This document shows, one piece after another, positions 1 through 9,128 of a stretch of DNA of 64,000 nucleotides; positions within the stretch are counted from its first letter, which is position 1; each line of letters begins with the position of its first letter. The stretch is from DASZRZ01 sp963732925. Lineage in GTDB: Bacteria; Acidobacteriota; Terriglobia; Terriglobales; Acidobacteriaceae. Made by a program: the position numbers and the translations under genes. Location of the stretch: positions 35,555-99,554 of the forward strand of contig CAVTBJ010000014.1 of NCBI GenBank assembly GCA_963732925.1, in the 5' to 3' direction. The notes below the pieces were generated by a model, which worked only from the letters and a program-made list of their open reading frames with translations, did no database searches and was not told the DNA's origin.

Positions 1-896
1 ACGCCCGCATGATCGTTCCTCCGGCGCTGTTCGGCCACGAACTAGCCGGCGTCGTCCAGGAAGTTGGCGAGGGCGTCAAGAATTTCAAGAAGGGCATGCG
101 GGTGGTCGCACTCAATTCCGCGCCCTGCCAGATGTGTTTCTATTGCTCCCGCCACCAGGAAAACCTCTGCGAAGATCTCTTGTTCAACAACGGGGCCTAC
201 GCCGAGTACATCAAGGTTCCGCGGCGCATTGTCGAATTGAACATGCTGGCGATCCCGAACGGCGTCTCCTTCGAAGAGGCGGCCATGGTGGAACCTCTGG
301 CCTGCGTGCTGCGCGGTTTGCACGAGACCGGCGTGGAGATCGGGGATACCGTGGTGGTGATCGGCGGTGGACCAATCGGTCTGATGTTCGTGCAGGTCGC
401 CAAGCTCACCGGCTGCAACGTTATCGCCGTGGTCAAACGCGACTCGCAGGTCGCCGCCGCCAAGCCATTTGGGCGCCGACGAGGTGGTGCAGATCACCAA
501 GGTGTCAGGATCCGGTCGAGGCCGTGCGCTCGCTATGCGCCGGATCGCCGCGGTGCCGATGTGGTGATCGAGGCGGTCGGGTCGTCCCGAGGCCTGGGAG
601 TGGTCGATCGACATGGTCCGCAAAGGCGGAACAGTAAACTTCTTTGGCGGTTGCGCTGCGGGAACCAAGGTCAACCTGGATACCGATCGCCTGCACTATT
701 CGGAAGTGACCTGAAAGCCACCTTCCATCACACTCCGGAGTCAGTGCAGAAGGCGTTTGCGCTCATCGCGGAAAAGAAGATTCGCGGCACTGATTACATC
801 ACAGGCGAAGCTCCGCTTTCGAGTCTGCAGAGCGTGCTGCGCCACATGATGAACCGTAACGGTGACATCAAGACTGCGATCATTCCCGGCAGCTAG
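1..896 (+). CDS. Zinc-dependent MDR-family alcohol dehydrogenase, partial and frameshifted
   Basis: Medium-chain dehydrogenase/reductase that would oxidise an alcohol or polyol with NAD(P). The frame is open to the left window edge, so the true start lies outside. Visible marks are the GHELAG zinc/catalytic segment near the start, a structural-zinc cysteine cluster (CQMCFYC followed by C) and the Rossmann GGGPIG loop at about nt 363-380. The Rossmann half is broken. The conserved reading moves to other frames near nt 466, 505, 530, 579 and 710 and returns to the first frame before the stop at 894-896. Five small frame changes without any other decay suggest base-call error, but a pseudogene is possible. 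The substrate cannot be told. It lies 15 nt upstream of hpnC on the same strand. Confidence 0.75.
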   Translation, partial: ARMIVPPALFGHELAGVVQEVGEGVKNFKKGMRVVALNSAPCQMCFYCSRHQENLCEDLLFNNGAYAEYIKVPRRIVELNMLAIPNGVSFEEAAMVEPLACVLRGLHETGVEIGDTVVVIGGGPIGLMFVQVAKLTGCNVIAVVKRDSQVAAAKPFGRRRGGADHQGVRIRSRPCARYAPDRRGADVVIEAVGSSRGLGVVDRHGPQRRNSKLLWRLRCGNQGQPGYRSPALFGSDLKATFHHTPESVQKAFALIAEKKIRGTDYITGEAPLSSLQSVLRHMMNRNGDIKTAIIPGS

Positions 897-911
897 GCTT
901 TGCCATCGCCC

Positions 912-1835
912 ATGACCGCACAGCCCAATTCGGTTCCCTTCGCGGGCCTGCCGCCCGAATATGCCGTGCCGCCGGGAGCGGTCTCGCTGCCCGATGCGCG
1001 GGCCTATTGTTCCCGCCTGGCCCGCAGCCACTACGAGAACTTCTCCGTGGCCACATGGTTCCTGCCGAAGCGCCTGCGGCAGCACTTTTGCAACGTATAC
1101 GCCTATTGCCGCATTTCCGACGATCTGGCCGATGAAGTGGGAGATCCCGCCCAATCCCTGCGACTGCTGGACGAGTGGGAACGCGAGCTGGACGCCTGCT
1201 ATGCCGGTGCCCCACGCCATCCCGTGTTCGTCGCGTTGGCCGAGACCGTTGCTCACTTCGATATTCCCCGGCAGCCGTTTGCCGATCTGCTCACTGCCTT
1301 TCGCCAGGACCAGCGCCTCACCCGTTATCGCACCTTCGACGATCTGCTCGGCTACTGTCTTTGTTCCGCCAATCCCGTGGGACGCCTCGTGCTCTACGTT
1401 TGCGGATACCGCGATTCTGAGCGCCAGATGCTCTCCGACTTCACCTGCACCGCGCTGCAGTTGGCGAACTTCTGGCAGGACGTCGTCCCCGACTTCGGCA
1501 AGGGACGCATCTATCTTCCTCTCGAAGATTTGGAGCGCTTCGGGGCCCGCGAGAATGACATTGCCGCCCGTCATATGACGGAGCCGTTTCGTGAGCTCAT
1601 GAAGTTTGAAGTCGAGCGGGCGCACCACTGGTTCGAGCGTGGACTGCCCCTCGCCGCCAGCGTGGATTCCGAGCTCGCCCTCGATATCGAACTGTTTACC
1701 CGCGGCGGACAGGAAATCCTTCGCGCCATCCAGCGCCAGAACTATGACGTGCTTGCCCGCCGTCCCGCGCTCTCGCGACCCCGCAAATTTTTGCTGCTGG
1801 CGCGGGCGCTGGCCCGCAAGGCCACGGCTTCTTGA
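912..1835 (+). CDS. hpnC: Squalene synthase subunit HpnC (hopanoid pathway)
   Basis: Trans-isoprenyl diphosphate synthase of the squalene/phytoene synthase family, 307 aa. In the HpnCDE route, HpnD makes presqualene diphosphate from two farnesyl diphosphates and HpnC converts it to hydroxysqualene. The first Asp-rich motif is DDLADE at residues 70-75 and the second is WQDVVPD at about 188-194, followed by GRIYLP. ATG 912 is chosen over the in-frame TTG at 900. It is the first gene of an hpnC-hpnD-hpnE run on one strand. The specific assignment to HpnC rather than HpnD rests on gene order and on closeness of motifs to that subfamily. Confidence 0.88.
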   Translation: MTAQPNSVPFAGLPPEYAVPPGAVSLPDARAYCSRLARSHYENFSVATWFLPKRLRQHFCNVYAYCRISDDLADEVGDPAQSLRLLDEWERELDACYAGAPRHPVFVALAETVAHFDIPRQPFADLLTAFRQDQRLTRYRTFDDLLGYCLCSANPVGRLVLYVCGYRDSERQMLSDFTCTALQLANFWQDVVPDFGKGRIYLPLEDLERFGARENDIAARHMTEPFRELMKFEVERAHHWFERGLPLAASVDSELALDIELFTRGGQEILRAIQRQNYDVLARRPALSRPRKFLLLARALARKATAS

Positions 1836-2035
1836 ACAGTTCGGCTCATGTGAGACAACTGTCTGGGACTAGGTTAGACCGCCAAGTGCGGCTGCGATCG
1901 TTTCTCCTTGCGATCTTCTTCTTGACAGCTGGGTTGGTCGGTTGGCCCGCCATTGTCGTAATCTCAGACCGCATCGCGCCCGAGCTGTTCGCGGAAATTC
2001 CAACGAAGCCGGATGGTGAGACGCCAGGGAACTGA
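1832..2035 (+). CDS. Possible small membrane protein between hpnC and hpnD
   Basis: A 67-codon frame whose TTG start overlaps the hpnC stop (TTGA), the kind of overlap used for translational coupling. Residues about 23-45 form one hydrophobic segment (FLLAIFFLTAGLVGW and on). No family is recognised. It could be a chance open frame in GC-rich DNA, since no Shine-Dalgarno sequence is seen and hpnD has its own candidate -10 box just downstream. Confidence 0.25.
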   Translation: MNSSAHVRQLSGTRLDRQVRLRSFLLAIFFLTAGLVGWPAIVVISDRIAPELFAEIPTKPDGETPGN

Positions 2036-2080
2036 GGCTCGATTCGGGCTTGTCCCCTTCAGACCGGCGCCGCCGTAGAC

Positions 2081-2086
2081 TACAAT
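2081..2086 (+). promoter_or_regulatory. Candidate -10 box for hpnD
   Basis: TACAAT lies 11 nt before the hpnD ATG, giving a predicted 5' leader of only about five bases. No convincing -35 is seen. It would allow hpnD-hpnE transcription independent of hpnC. Confidence 0.35.
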
Positions 2087-2097
2087 CGGAATCGTTC

Positions 2098-3045
2098 ATG
2101 AAGATCTCCGCGCAGCCCGGGCACAAGCATGCCGTTGCCCCTACGAAACTCAGCGCCGCTTACAGCGTTTGCCGGCACATCGCGCGGTCTTCGGCTCGCA
2201 ATTTTTACTATGGATTCATGGTTCTGCCCCGCCGCAAGCGGGACGCCATCTGCGCCGTCTATGCCTTCATGCGCCATGCCGACGATATCAGCGACCATCC
2301 TGTGCTCAGCCCCGCTGAAAAGCAGAAGCGCCTCACCGCCTGGCTGGAGTCCATGCATCGCGTCCTCTCCGGCCAGGTGACTGACGATCCCGTATTGGTG
2401 GCACTGGCGGATGCCAGCAGGCAGTTCGGCATCGCCGTCGATCTTCTGGATAAGCTGGTCGAGGGAACAGCCATGGATATCTTCCAACCTTCCGCAGTTG
2501 CGATCCCTGCAGATGAGCAAGCGGCTCCTCGCGTTCTCTACCATAGTTTCGAGGAACTGTACGGATACTGCTATCACGTCGCTTCGGTGGTGGGTCTGGT
2601 GGTGATCCGCATCTTCGGATATCGCGATCCCGCAGCGGAGGTGCTCGCCGAGCGCACCGGAATCGCCTTTCAGCTCACCAATATCATTCGCGACATCAAG
2701 GAGGACGCTTCCTTCGGGCGCATCTACCTGCCGCGGGAAGATCTGGAGCGCTTCGGCCTGGAACCCGCGGCCTTCCAGAACGGCAGATCAAGTTCTGCTC
2801 TCCGTCCTCTGCTGGCCATGGAGGCCGAGCGCGCCCGCGAGTTCTATCGTTCAGCGGCCGAGCTGCTCCCCCTCATCAGCGACGATTCCCAGCCCGCCCT
2901 GTGGACCATGGTCGAGATCTATCGCCGCCTACTGGAGAAGATTGCCCGCCGCAACTTCGAGGTCTTCGGCGCGAAGGTTCGCCTCTCGACGGCGGAAAAG
3001 CTCTCGGTCCTTTTCCAGGGCTTGTGGTCGCGGTTGGCCACATGA
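2098..3045 (+). CDS. hpnD: Presqualene diphosphate synthase HpnD
   Basis: Squalene/phytoene synthase family enzyme, 315 aa, that condenses two farnesyl diphosphates to presqualene diphosphate for hopanoid synthesis. The first Asp-rich motif is ADDISD (residues 61-66). The second is in FQLTNIIRDIKED (191-203), followed by GRIYLPREDLERFG. ATG 2098 (MKISAQPG) is preferred to the upstream in-frame TTG at 2050, which would add an arginine-rich tail not typical of the family. The stop codon overlaps the hpnE ATG as ATGA (3042-3045), so the two are probably translationally coupled. Confidence 0.88.
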   Translation: MKISAQPGHKHAVAPTKLSAAYSVCRHIARSSARNFYYGFMVLPRRKRDAICAVYAFMRHADDISDHPVLSPAEKQKRLTAWLESMHRVLSGQVTDDPVLVALADASRQFGIAVDLLDKLVEGTAMDIFQPSAVAIPADEQAAPRVLYHSFEELYGYCYHVASVVGLVVIRIFGYRDPAAEVLAERTGIAFQLTNIIRDIKEDASFGRIYLPREDLERFGLEPAAFQNGRSSSALRPLLAMEAERAREFYRSAAELLPLISDDSQPALWTMVEIYRRLLEKIARRNFEVFGAKVRLSTAEKLSVLFQGLWSRLAT

Positions 3046-4470
3046 AGCCTGCGCCTGCCTTGCCTGCGGTTGTAATTGCCGGTGGCGGCCTGGCCGGCCT
3101 GGCTGCCGGTTGCGCGCTGGCTGGCGCGGGATTCCGCGTCTCCGTCTTCGAGCGCCGTCCTTACCTTGGCGGCCGCGCTTCCTCCTATGAGCATCCCGGC
3201 ACCGGAGAAGTCGTCGACAACTGCCAGCACGTGCTCCTTGGCTGCTGCACCAACCTTATCGACTTGTATTGCCGCACCGGGGTGGAGAATCGCATTCGCT
3301 GGTATGACCGTCTGGTCTTTCTCGAGCCCGGAGGCCGCTCCTCCAGCCTGCAGCCGTCCGCCTTGCCCGCGCCCTTTCACCTGACTCCGGCCTTCCTGGG
3401 CTTTCGCGCGCTCAGCCTGCGCGACAAGGTTGCGATCGGCCGCGCCATGCTGCAGCTGATGGAGAAAGTGCCGCCCGATAACGGCCAGGATTTTCTCGCC
3501 TGGTTGCGCGCCACCGGCCAGACAGAACGGGGAATTGATCGCTTCTGGAAGACCGTCCTGGTCAGCGCTCTCAATGAGGATCTGGACCGCGTCTCGCTGC
3601 ACTACGCCGCTCAGGTGTTCCGAGAATCGTTCCTCAAGTCGCCCGCCGCCGGACGTATGGGCGTGCCCGTCATCCCGCTCACCGACCTCTACAGCGCCGC
3701 GGGAGACTACATTCGCGCCCGTGCAGGCGAAGTCTGCCTGCGCACCCCGCTCAGCAGCTTTCAGCCCGGCAACACCGCGGTCAAGCTCTGCTTTGCCAAC
3801 CAGGAAGTGCTCGCCGACTTTGCCGTGCTTGCCTTGCCGTTTCAGGGCCTGGCCACGGTCCTTCCTGCGGATGCCTCGGCTCAACCCTTGCGTGACCTGT
3901 TGCAGCATTTCGAATCCTCGCCGATCACCGGCATTCATCTCTGGCTAGATCGTGAGATTACGGACCTCGAACACGCCGTGCTTCTCGACCGCACCATCCA
4001 GTGGATGTTTCACAAATCGCGGATTCATCAGGATCGGAACGGGCCAAAGGCGAGCCAGGGAGGGGAAGTGAAGTCCTATGTGGAGCTGGTGGTGAGCGCC
4101 TCGAAGTCGCTGCTGGAAAAATCGCGCAGCGAAATTCTCGATCTTGCGCTGTCCGAACTGAGGGAATTTTTTCCTGAAGCCCGCAATGCGCGCGTGGTGA
4201 AGGCCACGGTCATCAAGGAAGTGCACGCCACCTACGCGCCGCTGCCCGGCGTGGACGCCTATCGTCCGAGCCGCGACCTCGCCCTGGCCACGGGTGTTTC
4301 TGGCGGGAGACTGGACCGCGACCGGCTGGCCCGCGACTATGGAGGGCGCCGTCCGCAGCGGCTATCTCGCGGCTGAAGCCGTCGCCCGCGCCGCTGGGGT
4401 TCGGCTGAAGAATCGTTTTCTCCAGCCCGACCTTCCCGCCAGCGGATTCATGCGCGTGCTCGACCGCTAG
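3042..4470 (+). CDS. hpnE: Squalene-associated FAD-dependent desaturase HpnE, one frameshift near the 3' end
   Basis: Flavin amine-oxidase/phytoene-desaturase-like protein that reduces hydroxysqualene to squalene, the last step of the HpnCDE route. The dinucleotide-binding loop GGGLAG sits at residues 14-19 and is followed by a FERRPYLGGRASSY segment. The first frame runs to 4376, but from about 4,279 the conserved C-terminal family signature (VFLAGDWTATGWPATMEGA) continues in the next frame to a TAG at 4468-4470. The intact protein would therefore be about 475 aa. A single indel around 4,270-4,285 explains this. The start overlaps the hpnD stop. Confidence 0.85.
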
Positions 4471-4545
4471 AAGCCAAACTCACGGCCCCGCGCCGCCAGC
4501 CATCGCCCCGATCCATTGTCCTGTGATGCGATACACTCTTGTTGC

Positions 4546-5265
4546 TTGAAAGAACGTTCCCTTGCAAACAAAGTCGCAGTTATCACCGGAGCCGGTGGAG
4601 CGATTGGCTCTGCCCTGGCGAAGGCACTGGCCGCGGAAGGATGCGCTCTGGCGCTGGGCGGTCGCAGAACGTCCGCCATTCGCGCGGCCCTGCGCGATTC
4701 CAAGCCCTCCATCCCAGTGCTCCTAGAGCGCTGCGATGTGCGCGAGGGAGGTTCTGTCGACCAATTCTTTCACAGCGTGAAGCAGAAGTTCGGGCGGGTG
4801 GATATCCTGATCAACAACGCTGGAATCTCCCATGCCGTGCATGCGGTTTCCAAGCTGACGGAAAAGCTCTGGCGCGAGGTGCTGGATACGAACCTTACGG
4901 GAATGTTCCTGTGCACGCGCGCTGCGCTGATGCTGATGCCGCGTGGAGGCGCCATCGTCAACAACCTCTCGGTAGCCTCGCAGCGGGTATTTGCCGGACA
5001 GGCGGCTTACATCGCTTCCAAGCACGGAGCGCTCGGTCTGACCAACACCCTGCGTGAGGAATTGCGGCCGAAAGGCATTCGCGTGATTGCGCTGCTTCCG
5101 GGTCCGACGGCCACCAGCATCTGGAACCAATTTATGCCGGACGCAAATCGCGCGGCCATGATGTCTGCCGAAACCGTGGCAGCTGAAGTGGTCAAGGCGC
5201 TCAAGACCCCGGGCAACGCCGTGGTCGAGGAGATCCGCCTCATGCCGCTGTCCGGGACGCTGTGA
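4546..5265 (+). CDS. Short-chain dehydrogenase/reductase
   Basis: Classical SDR of about 239 aa, an NAD(P)-dependent oxidoreductase of unknown substrate. The nucleotide-binding TGAGGAIG is at residues 14-21 and NNAG at 90-93. The catalytic Ser is at about 142-145, with Tyr155 and Lys159 (YIASK). TTG 4546 is chosen because it gives MKERSLANKVAVITGAGG, the usual spacing before the glycine motif. The same frame opens at TTG 4516. It follows hpnE by about 75 nt and converges on the rhomboid gene. Nothing ties it to hopanoid synthesis beyond position. Confidence 0.85.
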   Translation: MKERSLANKVAVITGAGGAIGSALAKALAAEGCALALGGRRTSAIRAALRDSKPSIPVLLERCDVREGGSVDQFFHSVKQKFGRVDILINNAGISHAVHAVSKLTEKLWREVLDTNLTGMFLCTRAALMLMPRGGAIVNNLSVASQRVFAGQAAYIASKHGALGLTNTLREELRPKGIRVIALLPGPTATSIWNQFMPDANRAAMMSAETVAAEVVKALKTPGNAVVEEIRLMPLSGTL

Positions 5266-5304
5266 GCTCCGGGGTTTTCCGGCTGCCGGCGGAAATCAGA
5301 AATT

Positions 5305-6006
5305 CTAACTGTCGTAGCGGAAGCGGCGCCGGGTGGACGGGAACAGCTTGATCAGGACGATGCCGGCGGCGAATCCTCCCACGTGGGCCCAGAAGGCGAT
5401 GCCCCCCGTGGTCTCGGCGCTGGCAGCAATCGCGGTGGCAGCCCCGCTCATAAACTGGGCGATAAACCAGTAGCCGAGTACGATCCAGGCCGGCAGCCAG
5501 AGAAAGAAGATAAAAAAGAATGGCAGGATGGTGAGGACCCGCGACGAGGGATACAGAACGAAGTAGGCGCCCATCACCCCGGCAATGGCGCCGCTGGCTC
5601 CCACGCTGGGCACGCTGGATTGCAGATTGAAGAACACGTGCACCACGGTGGCGGCGATGCCCGCCATCAGGTAGAAGACCAGATAGCGGAAGTGCCCCAG
5701 GTAGCTCTCGATGTTGTCTCCGAAGATGAACAGCACCCACATGTTGGAAATCAGGTGCAGGAAACCGGCGTGCAGAAACATGGAAGTCAGCACGGGAACG
5801 AACGCGCTCTCTGGGGTGGCGCTCGCAGAGCCCTGCAGCAGGCCCGTGATCTTGGACGGTACCAGGCCAAACTGAAAAATGAGCAGCGGAAGGGCTTTCT
5901 TGGGCAGCGCCAGCTCATATAGAAAAACCGCGGTATTCAGAGCCAGCAGGAAATAATTAATGAAAGGCGTTCCGTAGCGCGGGGCGTCGTCGCGAATGGG
6001 AATCAT
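5305..6006 (-). CDS. Rhomboid family intramembrane serine protease
   Basis: Polytopic membrane protein, 233 aa, predicted to cleave transmembrane substrates within the bilayer. The catalytic serine is in GASGA (Ser138) and the paired histidine in AFWAHVGG (His208). HxxxN-type residues occur in FLHLISN near 83-88. About six or seven hydrophobic segments are visible. The frame continues upstream to 6279, but ATG 6006 (MIPIRDDAP) is the natural start, since the upstream part is not membrane-protein-like and overlaps truB. It is divergent from truB with a spacer of about 105 nt. Confidence 0.88.
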   Translation of the reverse strand: MIPIRDDAPRYGTPFINYFLLALNTAVFLYELALPKKALPLLIFQFGLVPSKITGLLQGSASATPESAFVPVLTSMFLHAGFLHLISNMWVLFIFGDNIESYLGHFRYLVFYLMAGIAATVVHVFFNLQSSVPSVGASGAIAGVMGAYFVLYPSSRVLTILPFFFIFFLWLPAWIVLGYWFIAQFMSGAATAIAASAETTGGIAFWAHVGGFAAGIVLIKLFPSTRRRFRYDS

Positions 6007-6112
6007 TGCGGATTGAAATTCGGGACCGCTTGAACGACGGGCGGAACTCAGAATCCTACTGTGCGGCCTCCACAGGTCCGCCAGCAAGCACCACCATAAC
6101 AGAGAAGACAAA

Positions 6113-7003
6113 TTGCAGAAATCAACCAACGGTGTACTCGTAATCGACAAAGCAGCGGGCATGACTTCGCATGACGTAGTCAATCGTGCACGTCGCATTC
6201 TGGGGGAGCGCTCGATCGGGCACCTGGGCACGCTCGATCCCATGGCGACCGGGGTGTTGCCGCTGGTGGTGGGACGCATGACCCGCCTGGCCCAGTTCTA
6301 CACGGCTTCGGAAAAGAGTTATGAAGGGGAGATTCGTCTCGGCTTTGCTACCGATACCTACGACGCCGCAGGTGAGCCTACAACTCCGGTCCAACCGGTG
6401 GAGGTCTCCCTGGATCAGCTACGGCAGGCTGCCACCAACTTTCAAGGAATACTTGAGCAAATGCCTCCACCATTCTCGGCCAAAAAGATCCAGGGAGTGC
6501 CGGCTTACAAACTGGCTCGAAGCAAAAAGGCTGTTCCGCTTACGCCCGTCGAGGTGGAGGTGCGGGAATTCGAAATTCTAGGGCTTGACGCGGACCGGGT
6601 GCGGTTCCGGGCGCGGGTTTCCTCGGGAACCTACGTGCGTTCGATTGCACATGAAATGGGGCAACTGCTCCAGGTGGGCGGGCACCTGGCCAGTTTGCGC
6701 CGGACCTTCGTGGGAGAATTCGGGCTGGAGGATGCCCATACCCTCGAATCACTGGAGCAGGCCGTGGCGGAAGGCCGCGCCGAGGAATTCCTGGTGCACC
6801 CGCGCCGCCTGCTGCCCGGTCTGCCATGCGTGACGGCCCCCCCGGACTCCGCCGCCAAAATCCGCCATGGCCGGGCCGTGAACCTGCCGGAGATGTCCCA
6901 GGCGCGCCAGGTAAAGGTCTTTGCCGACCAGTCCGAGCTTATTGCCATCGCCACCCGCGTGGCAGGGACGCTATTCCATCCCAAGGTGGTGTTGAGCAGT
7001 TGA
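6113..7003 (+). CDS. truB: tRNA pseudouridine(55) synthase TruB
   Basis: Converts U55 of tRNA to pseudouridine, 296 aa. The family signature GHLGTLDPMATGVLP is at residues 36-50 with catalytic Asp42, followed by an RMTRLAQFY segment and a C-terminal PUA-like region. The start is TTG 6113, preceded by AGAGAAG at 6101-6107 as a plausible ribosome binding site. Length is typical for the bacterial enzyme. It is not in the usual rbfA-truB-ribF neighbourhood here. Confidence 0.93.
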   Translation: MQKSTNGVLVIDKAAGMTSHDVVNRARRILGERSIGHLGTLDPMATGVLPLVVGRMTRLAQFYTASEKSYEGEIRLGFATDTYDAAGEPTTPVQPVEVSLDQLRQAATNFQGILEQMPPPFSAKKIQGVPAYKLARSKKAVPLTPVEVEVREFEILGLDADRVRFRARVSSGTYVRSIAHEMGQLLQVGGHLASLRRTFVGEFGLEDAHTLESLEQAVAEGRAEEFLVHPRRLLPGLPCVTAPPDSAAKIRHGRAVNLPEMSQARQVKVFADQSELIAIATRVAGTLFHPKVVLSS

Positions 7004-7055
7004 GGGATGTTGCCGGAGATTCTGGCCGAAGCACGCAGAGCACCTCCAAATACTG

Positions 7056-7599
7056 ATGAGCAAGGAACCTGCTATTCCTGTTGTGATCAGACCGGCATCA
7101 CTTGAGGACGCCGCTGCCATAGCAGAGGTCCATGTGACGAGTTGGAAGGCTACCTATCCGGGTATCGTCCCGCAGAGTTACCTCGACTCCATTGAGGTGA
7201 ATGACTTTAAAGAACGATGGCGGAGCCGCCTTGCTTCTCCAGCCGACACGGCCAACTACGTGGCTACCTGTGCGGGCACGGTGTGCGGCTTCGCTTCCGG
7301 AGGACCCGCGCGCCATGAGATCCCCGGATTTAGCGCAGAGCTATACGCGATATTTGTTGCCGAAGGAGTGCGCGAAGGGTATTGGCTCACGCCTGTTCTG
7401 GACCTTAGCCGCCCGCCTGACGTCCACAGGACACAACAGCATGTACGTGTGGGTACTCGAAGAGAATCCGTCACGGGCGTTTTACGAACATCTGGGCGGA
7501 AAGTTACTGACGAGTGCGCAAATCGAGATCGGAGGAGAGATCATGACGGAGATCTCTTACGGATGGCAAAAGCTCCAGAATCGCCGAGGCGGGCCATAG
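7056..7599 (+). CDS. GNAT family N-acetyltransferase, frameshifted
   Basis: Acetyl-CoA-dependent N-acetyltransferase of unknown substrate. The N-terminal half (VVIRPASLEDAAAIAEVH, then WKATYPGI) reads from ATG 7056. Near nt 7,345-7,365 the conserved acetyl-CoA-binding part continues in the next frame (AKGIGSRLFWTLAARL, then VLEENPSRAFYEHLGG) and stops at 7599. The full protein would be about 180 aa. One indel accounts for the break. It is convergent with the DUF4252 gene. Confidence 0.75.
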
Positions 7600-7648
7600 T
7601 TTTACAGAATATCTGTTATCAGACATTGGCTATACGGGCCGGGACTCC

Positions 7649-8248
7649 TCACCGCTTCGTCGCCGCCGGGGCCGCTGGCTTGGATGTGCCCACCGTGGCG
7701 GCTTCCGACGTCGGCGTTTTGGCCTCCCCTGGCGCAACGTGAATGTCTTTGGGGATGCCGAAGTTCCCGCCGAGCGCGCCAATGTCCTTGGGATCGATCG
7801 GACCGTCGAGGTGCACAAACGTCAATTCCTTGGGCTCTTGCGCCAGGATCACCATGCCCATGAAGTTGTTGTTTACTTCCTTCAGGAGGATCTGGACATG
7901 CTCCTGATCCGGTTTGTTCACGACGTCCACAATGTGTACCCACTCCGGACCTCGTAGCTGGGCGCGAATCGGTTCCACGTCGGCATCCGTAAATGCGCCC
8001 GCCTGCTTAAACCGCAGGCTCTGCACGTAAATGCCATTCAATTTCGAGACGATCTGCCGGCCCTTGGTGTCGTTTTTATCCATGGAGTTTGAGGCAAACC
8101 CCAGCATGTTGCGGTTCAGGTCGACGTGGACAACCTCATCCGCCTTGGCGGCCAGCTTGTTCCAGCTTTCGGGGACCTTAATGGTCTGCCCAGTGCCCCA
8201 AACGACACTTGCCACGATGAAGACCGCGCACCACGTAACTCGTTTCAT
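7649..8248 (-). CDS. Secreted DUF4252 domain protein
   Basis: Protein of 199 aa with an N-terminal signal peptide (MKRVTWCAVFIVASVVWGTGQ) and a DUF4252-like body, ending in an Ala/Pro/Thr-rich tail. ATG 8248 is chosen because GGAAAGGAAAG lies just upstream. It is the last gene of a minus-strand run sigma factor, anti-sigma, DUF4252, 14 nt after its neighbour. In acidobacteria and bacteroidetes this domain often accompanies ECF sigma operons, so it may be an envelope sensor or effector of the regulon. Its function is unknown. Confidence 0.75.
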   Translation of the reverse strand: MKRVTWCAVFIVASVVWGTGQTIKVPESWNKLAAKADEVVHVDLNRNMLGFASNSMDKNDTKGRQIVSKLNGIYVQSLRFKQAGAFTDADVEPIRAQLRGPEWVHIVDVVNKPDQEHVQILLKEVNNNFMGMVILAQEPKELTFVHLDGPIDPKDIGALGGNFGIPKDIHVAPGEAKTPTSEAATVGTSKPAAPAATKR

Positions 8249-8262
8249 TGCTTTCCTTTCCA

Positions 8263-8580
8263 CTACTGTTCTGAAAGTCCCTGCACCGCGTCTTGCGCCA
8301 GGCGTATCTTGTCGCCTGCGATACGGAGCGCAATCGTTACCTGCCGCCGTACGGCTTCGCCTCGCGTTTGTTGCCGCTGCTGCTCATAGCGATATCCCAT
8401 GCCGCCGAGCACAGCCAGACACAGCACGGCGGCCGGGGCCCAGCGGAGCGGCGGGATCCTCAGCCACCCCTGCTTTCGCCGGTGCTCCCGCTCAATGCGT
8501 TCCCGGACGCTGGCGCTGAAATCGGTTCCCGGGTCCTGCCGCCGCAACGCCTTGCGGAGTTCCTGTTCAAGATGGTCCAT
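8263..8580 (-). CDS. Probable membrane-anchored anti-sigma factor
   Basis: A 105-aa protein with a charged cytoplasmic N-terminus (residues 1-45), one membrane segment (about 47-65) and a short outer part. It directly follows the ECF sigma gene, which is the usual place of an anti-sigma partner. The zinc-type HxxxCxxC anti-sigma signature is absent. ATG 8580 is favoured by an adjacent GAAGGGA ribosome site. A GTG at 8613 overlapping the sigma stop (GTGA) is the alternative start. The anti-sigma role is inferred from context only. Confidence 0.65.
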   Translation of the reverse strand: MDHLEQELRKALRRQDPGTDFSASVRERIEREHRRKQGWLRIPPLRWAPAAVLCLAVLGGMGYRYEQQRQQTRGEAVRRQVTIALRIAGDKIRLAQDAVQGLSEQ

Positions 8581-8609
8581 GGGTCCCTTCTCCACTTTAC
8601 TTTTCCACT

Positions 8610-9128
8610 TCACTTCTGCAGTGGGCTGGCTCCCACTTTTTCCCGTAGGACAGCCAGAGCGCGCTGCAACCTGCTCTTCACCGTGTTCACCGGAATGCCC
8701 ATCACCTGGGCAATATCCTTGGGATCCAGGTCTTCCTGATAGCGCAGGATGACGATCATGCGCGTCTTGGCCGGCAAGGACGCCACCAGCCTCCGCAGAT
8801 CCTCGCGCAGTAGAGGGTTGTCTGCGGGCGCTGGCGATTCCCAGGTTTCCTCAAGTGGAACCTCCGGACGCCGCTGCCGCCGTCGCGCCTCTCCGATGCA
8901 GCGATTGACGGTGACCCGACGCAGCCAGAAGACCACATGTTCCCGGGACTGGAGCTTGTCCAGGGAACGGTAGAGCTGGAGAAACACTTCCTGCGCCAGT
9001 TCCTCGGCGGCGGCGCGGTCGCGCAGGAAATAGCACGCCAGGCTGAACACCATGGCCCGGTGCTCCCGCATCAGGACGCTGAAATCCGGCACTCCCGTCT
9101 CGCTCGCCGCCGGGTTCGGTAAGCTCAT
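8610..9128 (-). CDS. ECF-type RNA polymerase sigma factor
   Basis: Sigma-70 family protein of 172 aa with region 2 (about residues 28-80, including AAAEELAQEVFLQLY and VVFWLRRVTVNRC) and region 4 (about 117-160, with DPKDIAQVMGIPVNTVKSRL as the helix-turn-helix). Domains 1 and 3 are missing, as in extracytoplasmic-function sigmas. It leads an operon with a membrane anti-sigma candidate and a secreted DUF4252 protein. The 224-nt spacer upstream (9129-9352) should hold its promoter. No ECF consensus could be assigned with confidence. Confidence 0.9.
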   Translation of the reverse strand: MSLPNPAASETGVPDFSVLMREHRAMVFSLACYFLRDRAAAEELAQEVFLQLYRSLDKLQSREHVVFWLRRVTVNRCIGEARRRQRRPEVPLEETWESPAPADNPLLREDLRRLVASLPAKTRMIVILRYQEDLDPKDIAQVMGIPVNTVKSRLQRALAVLREKVGASPLQK

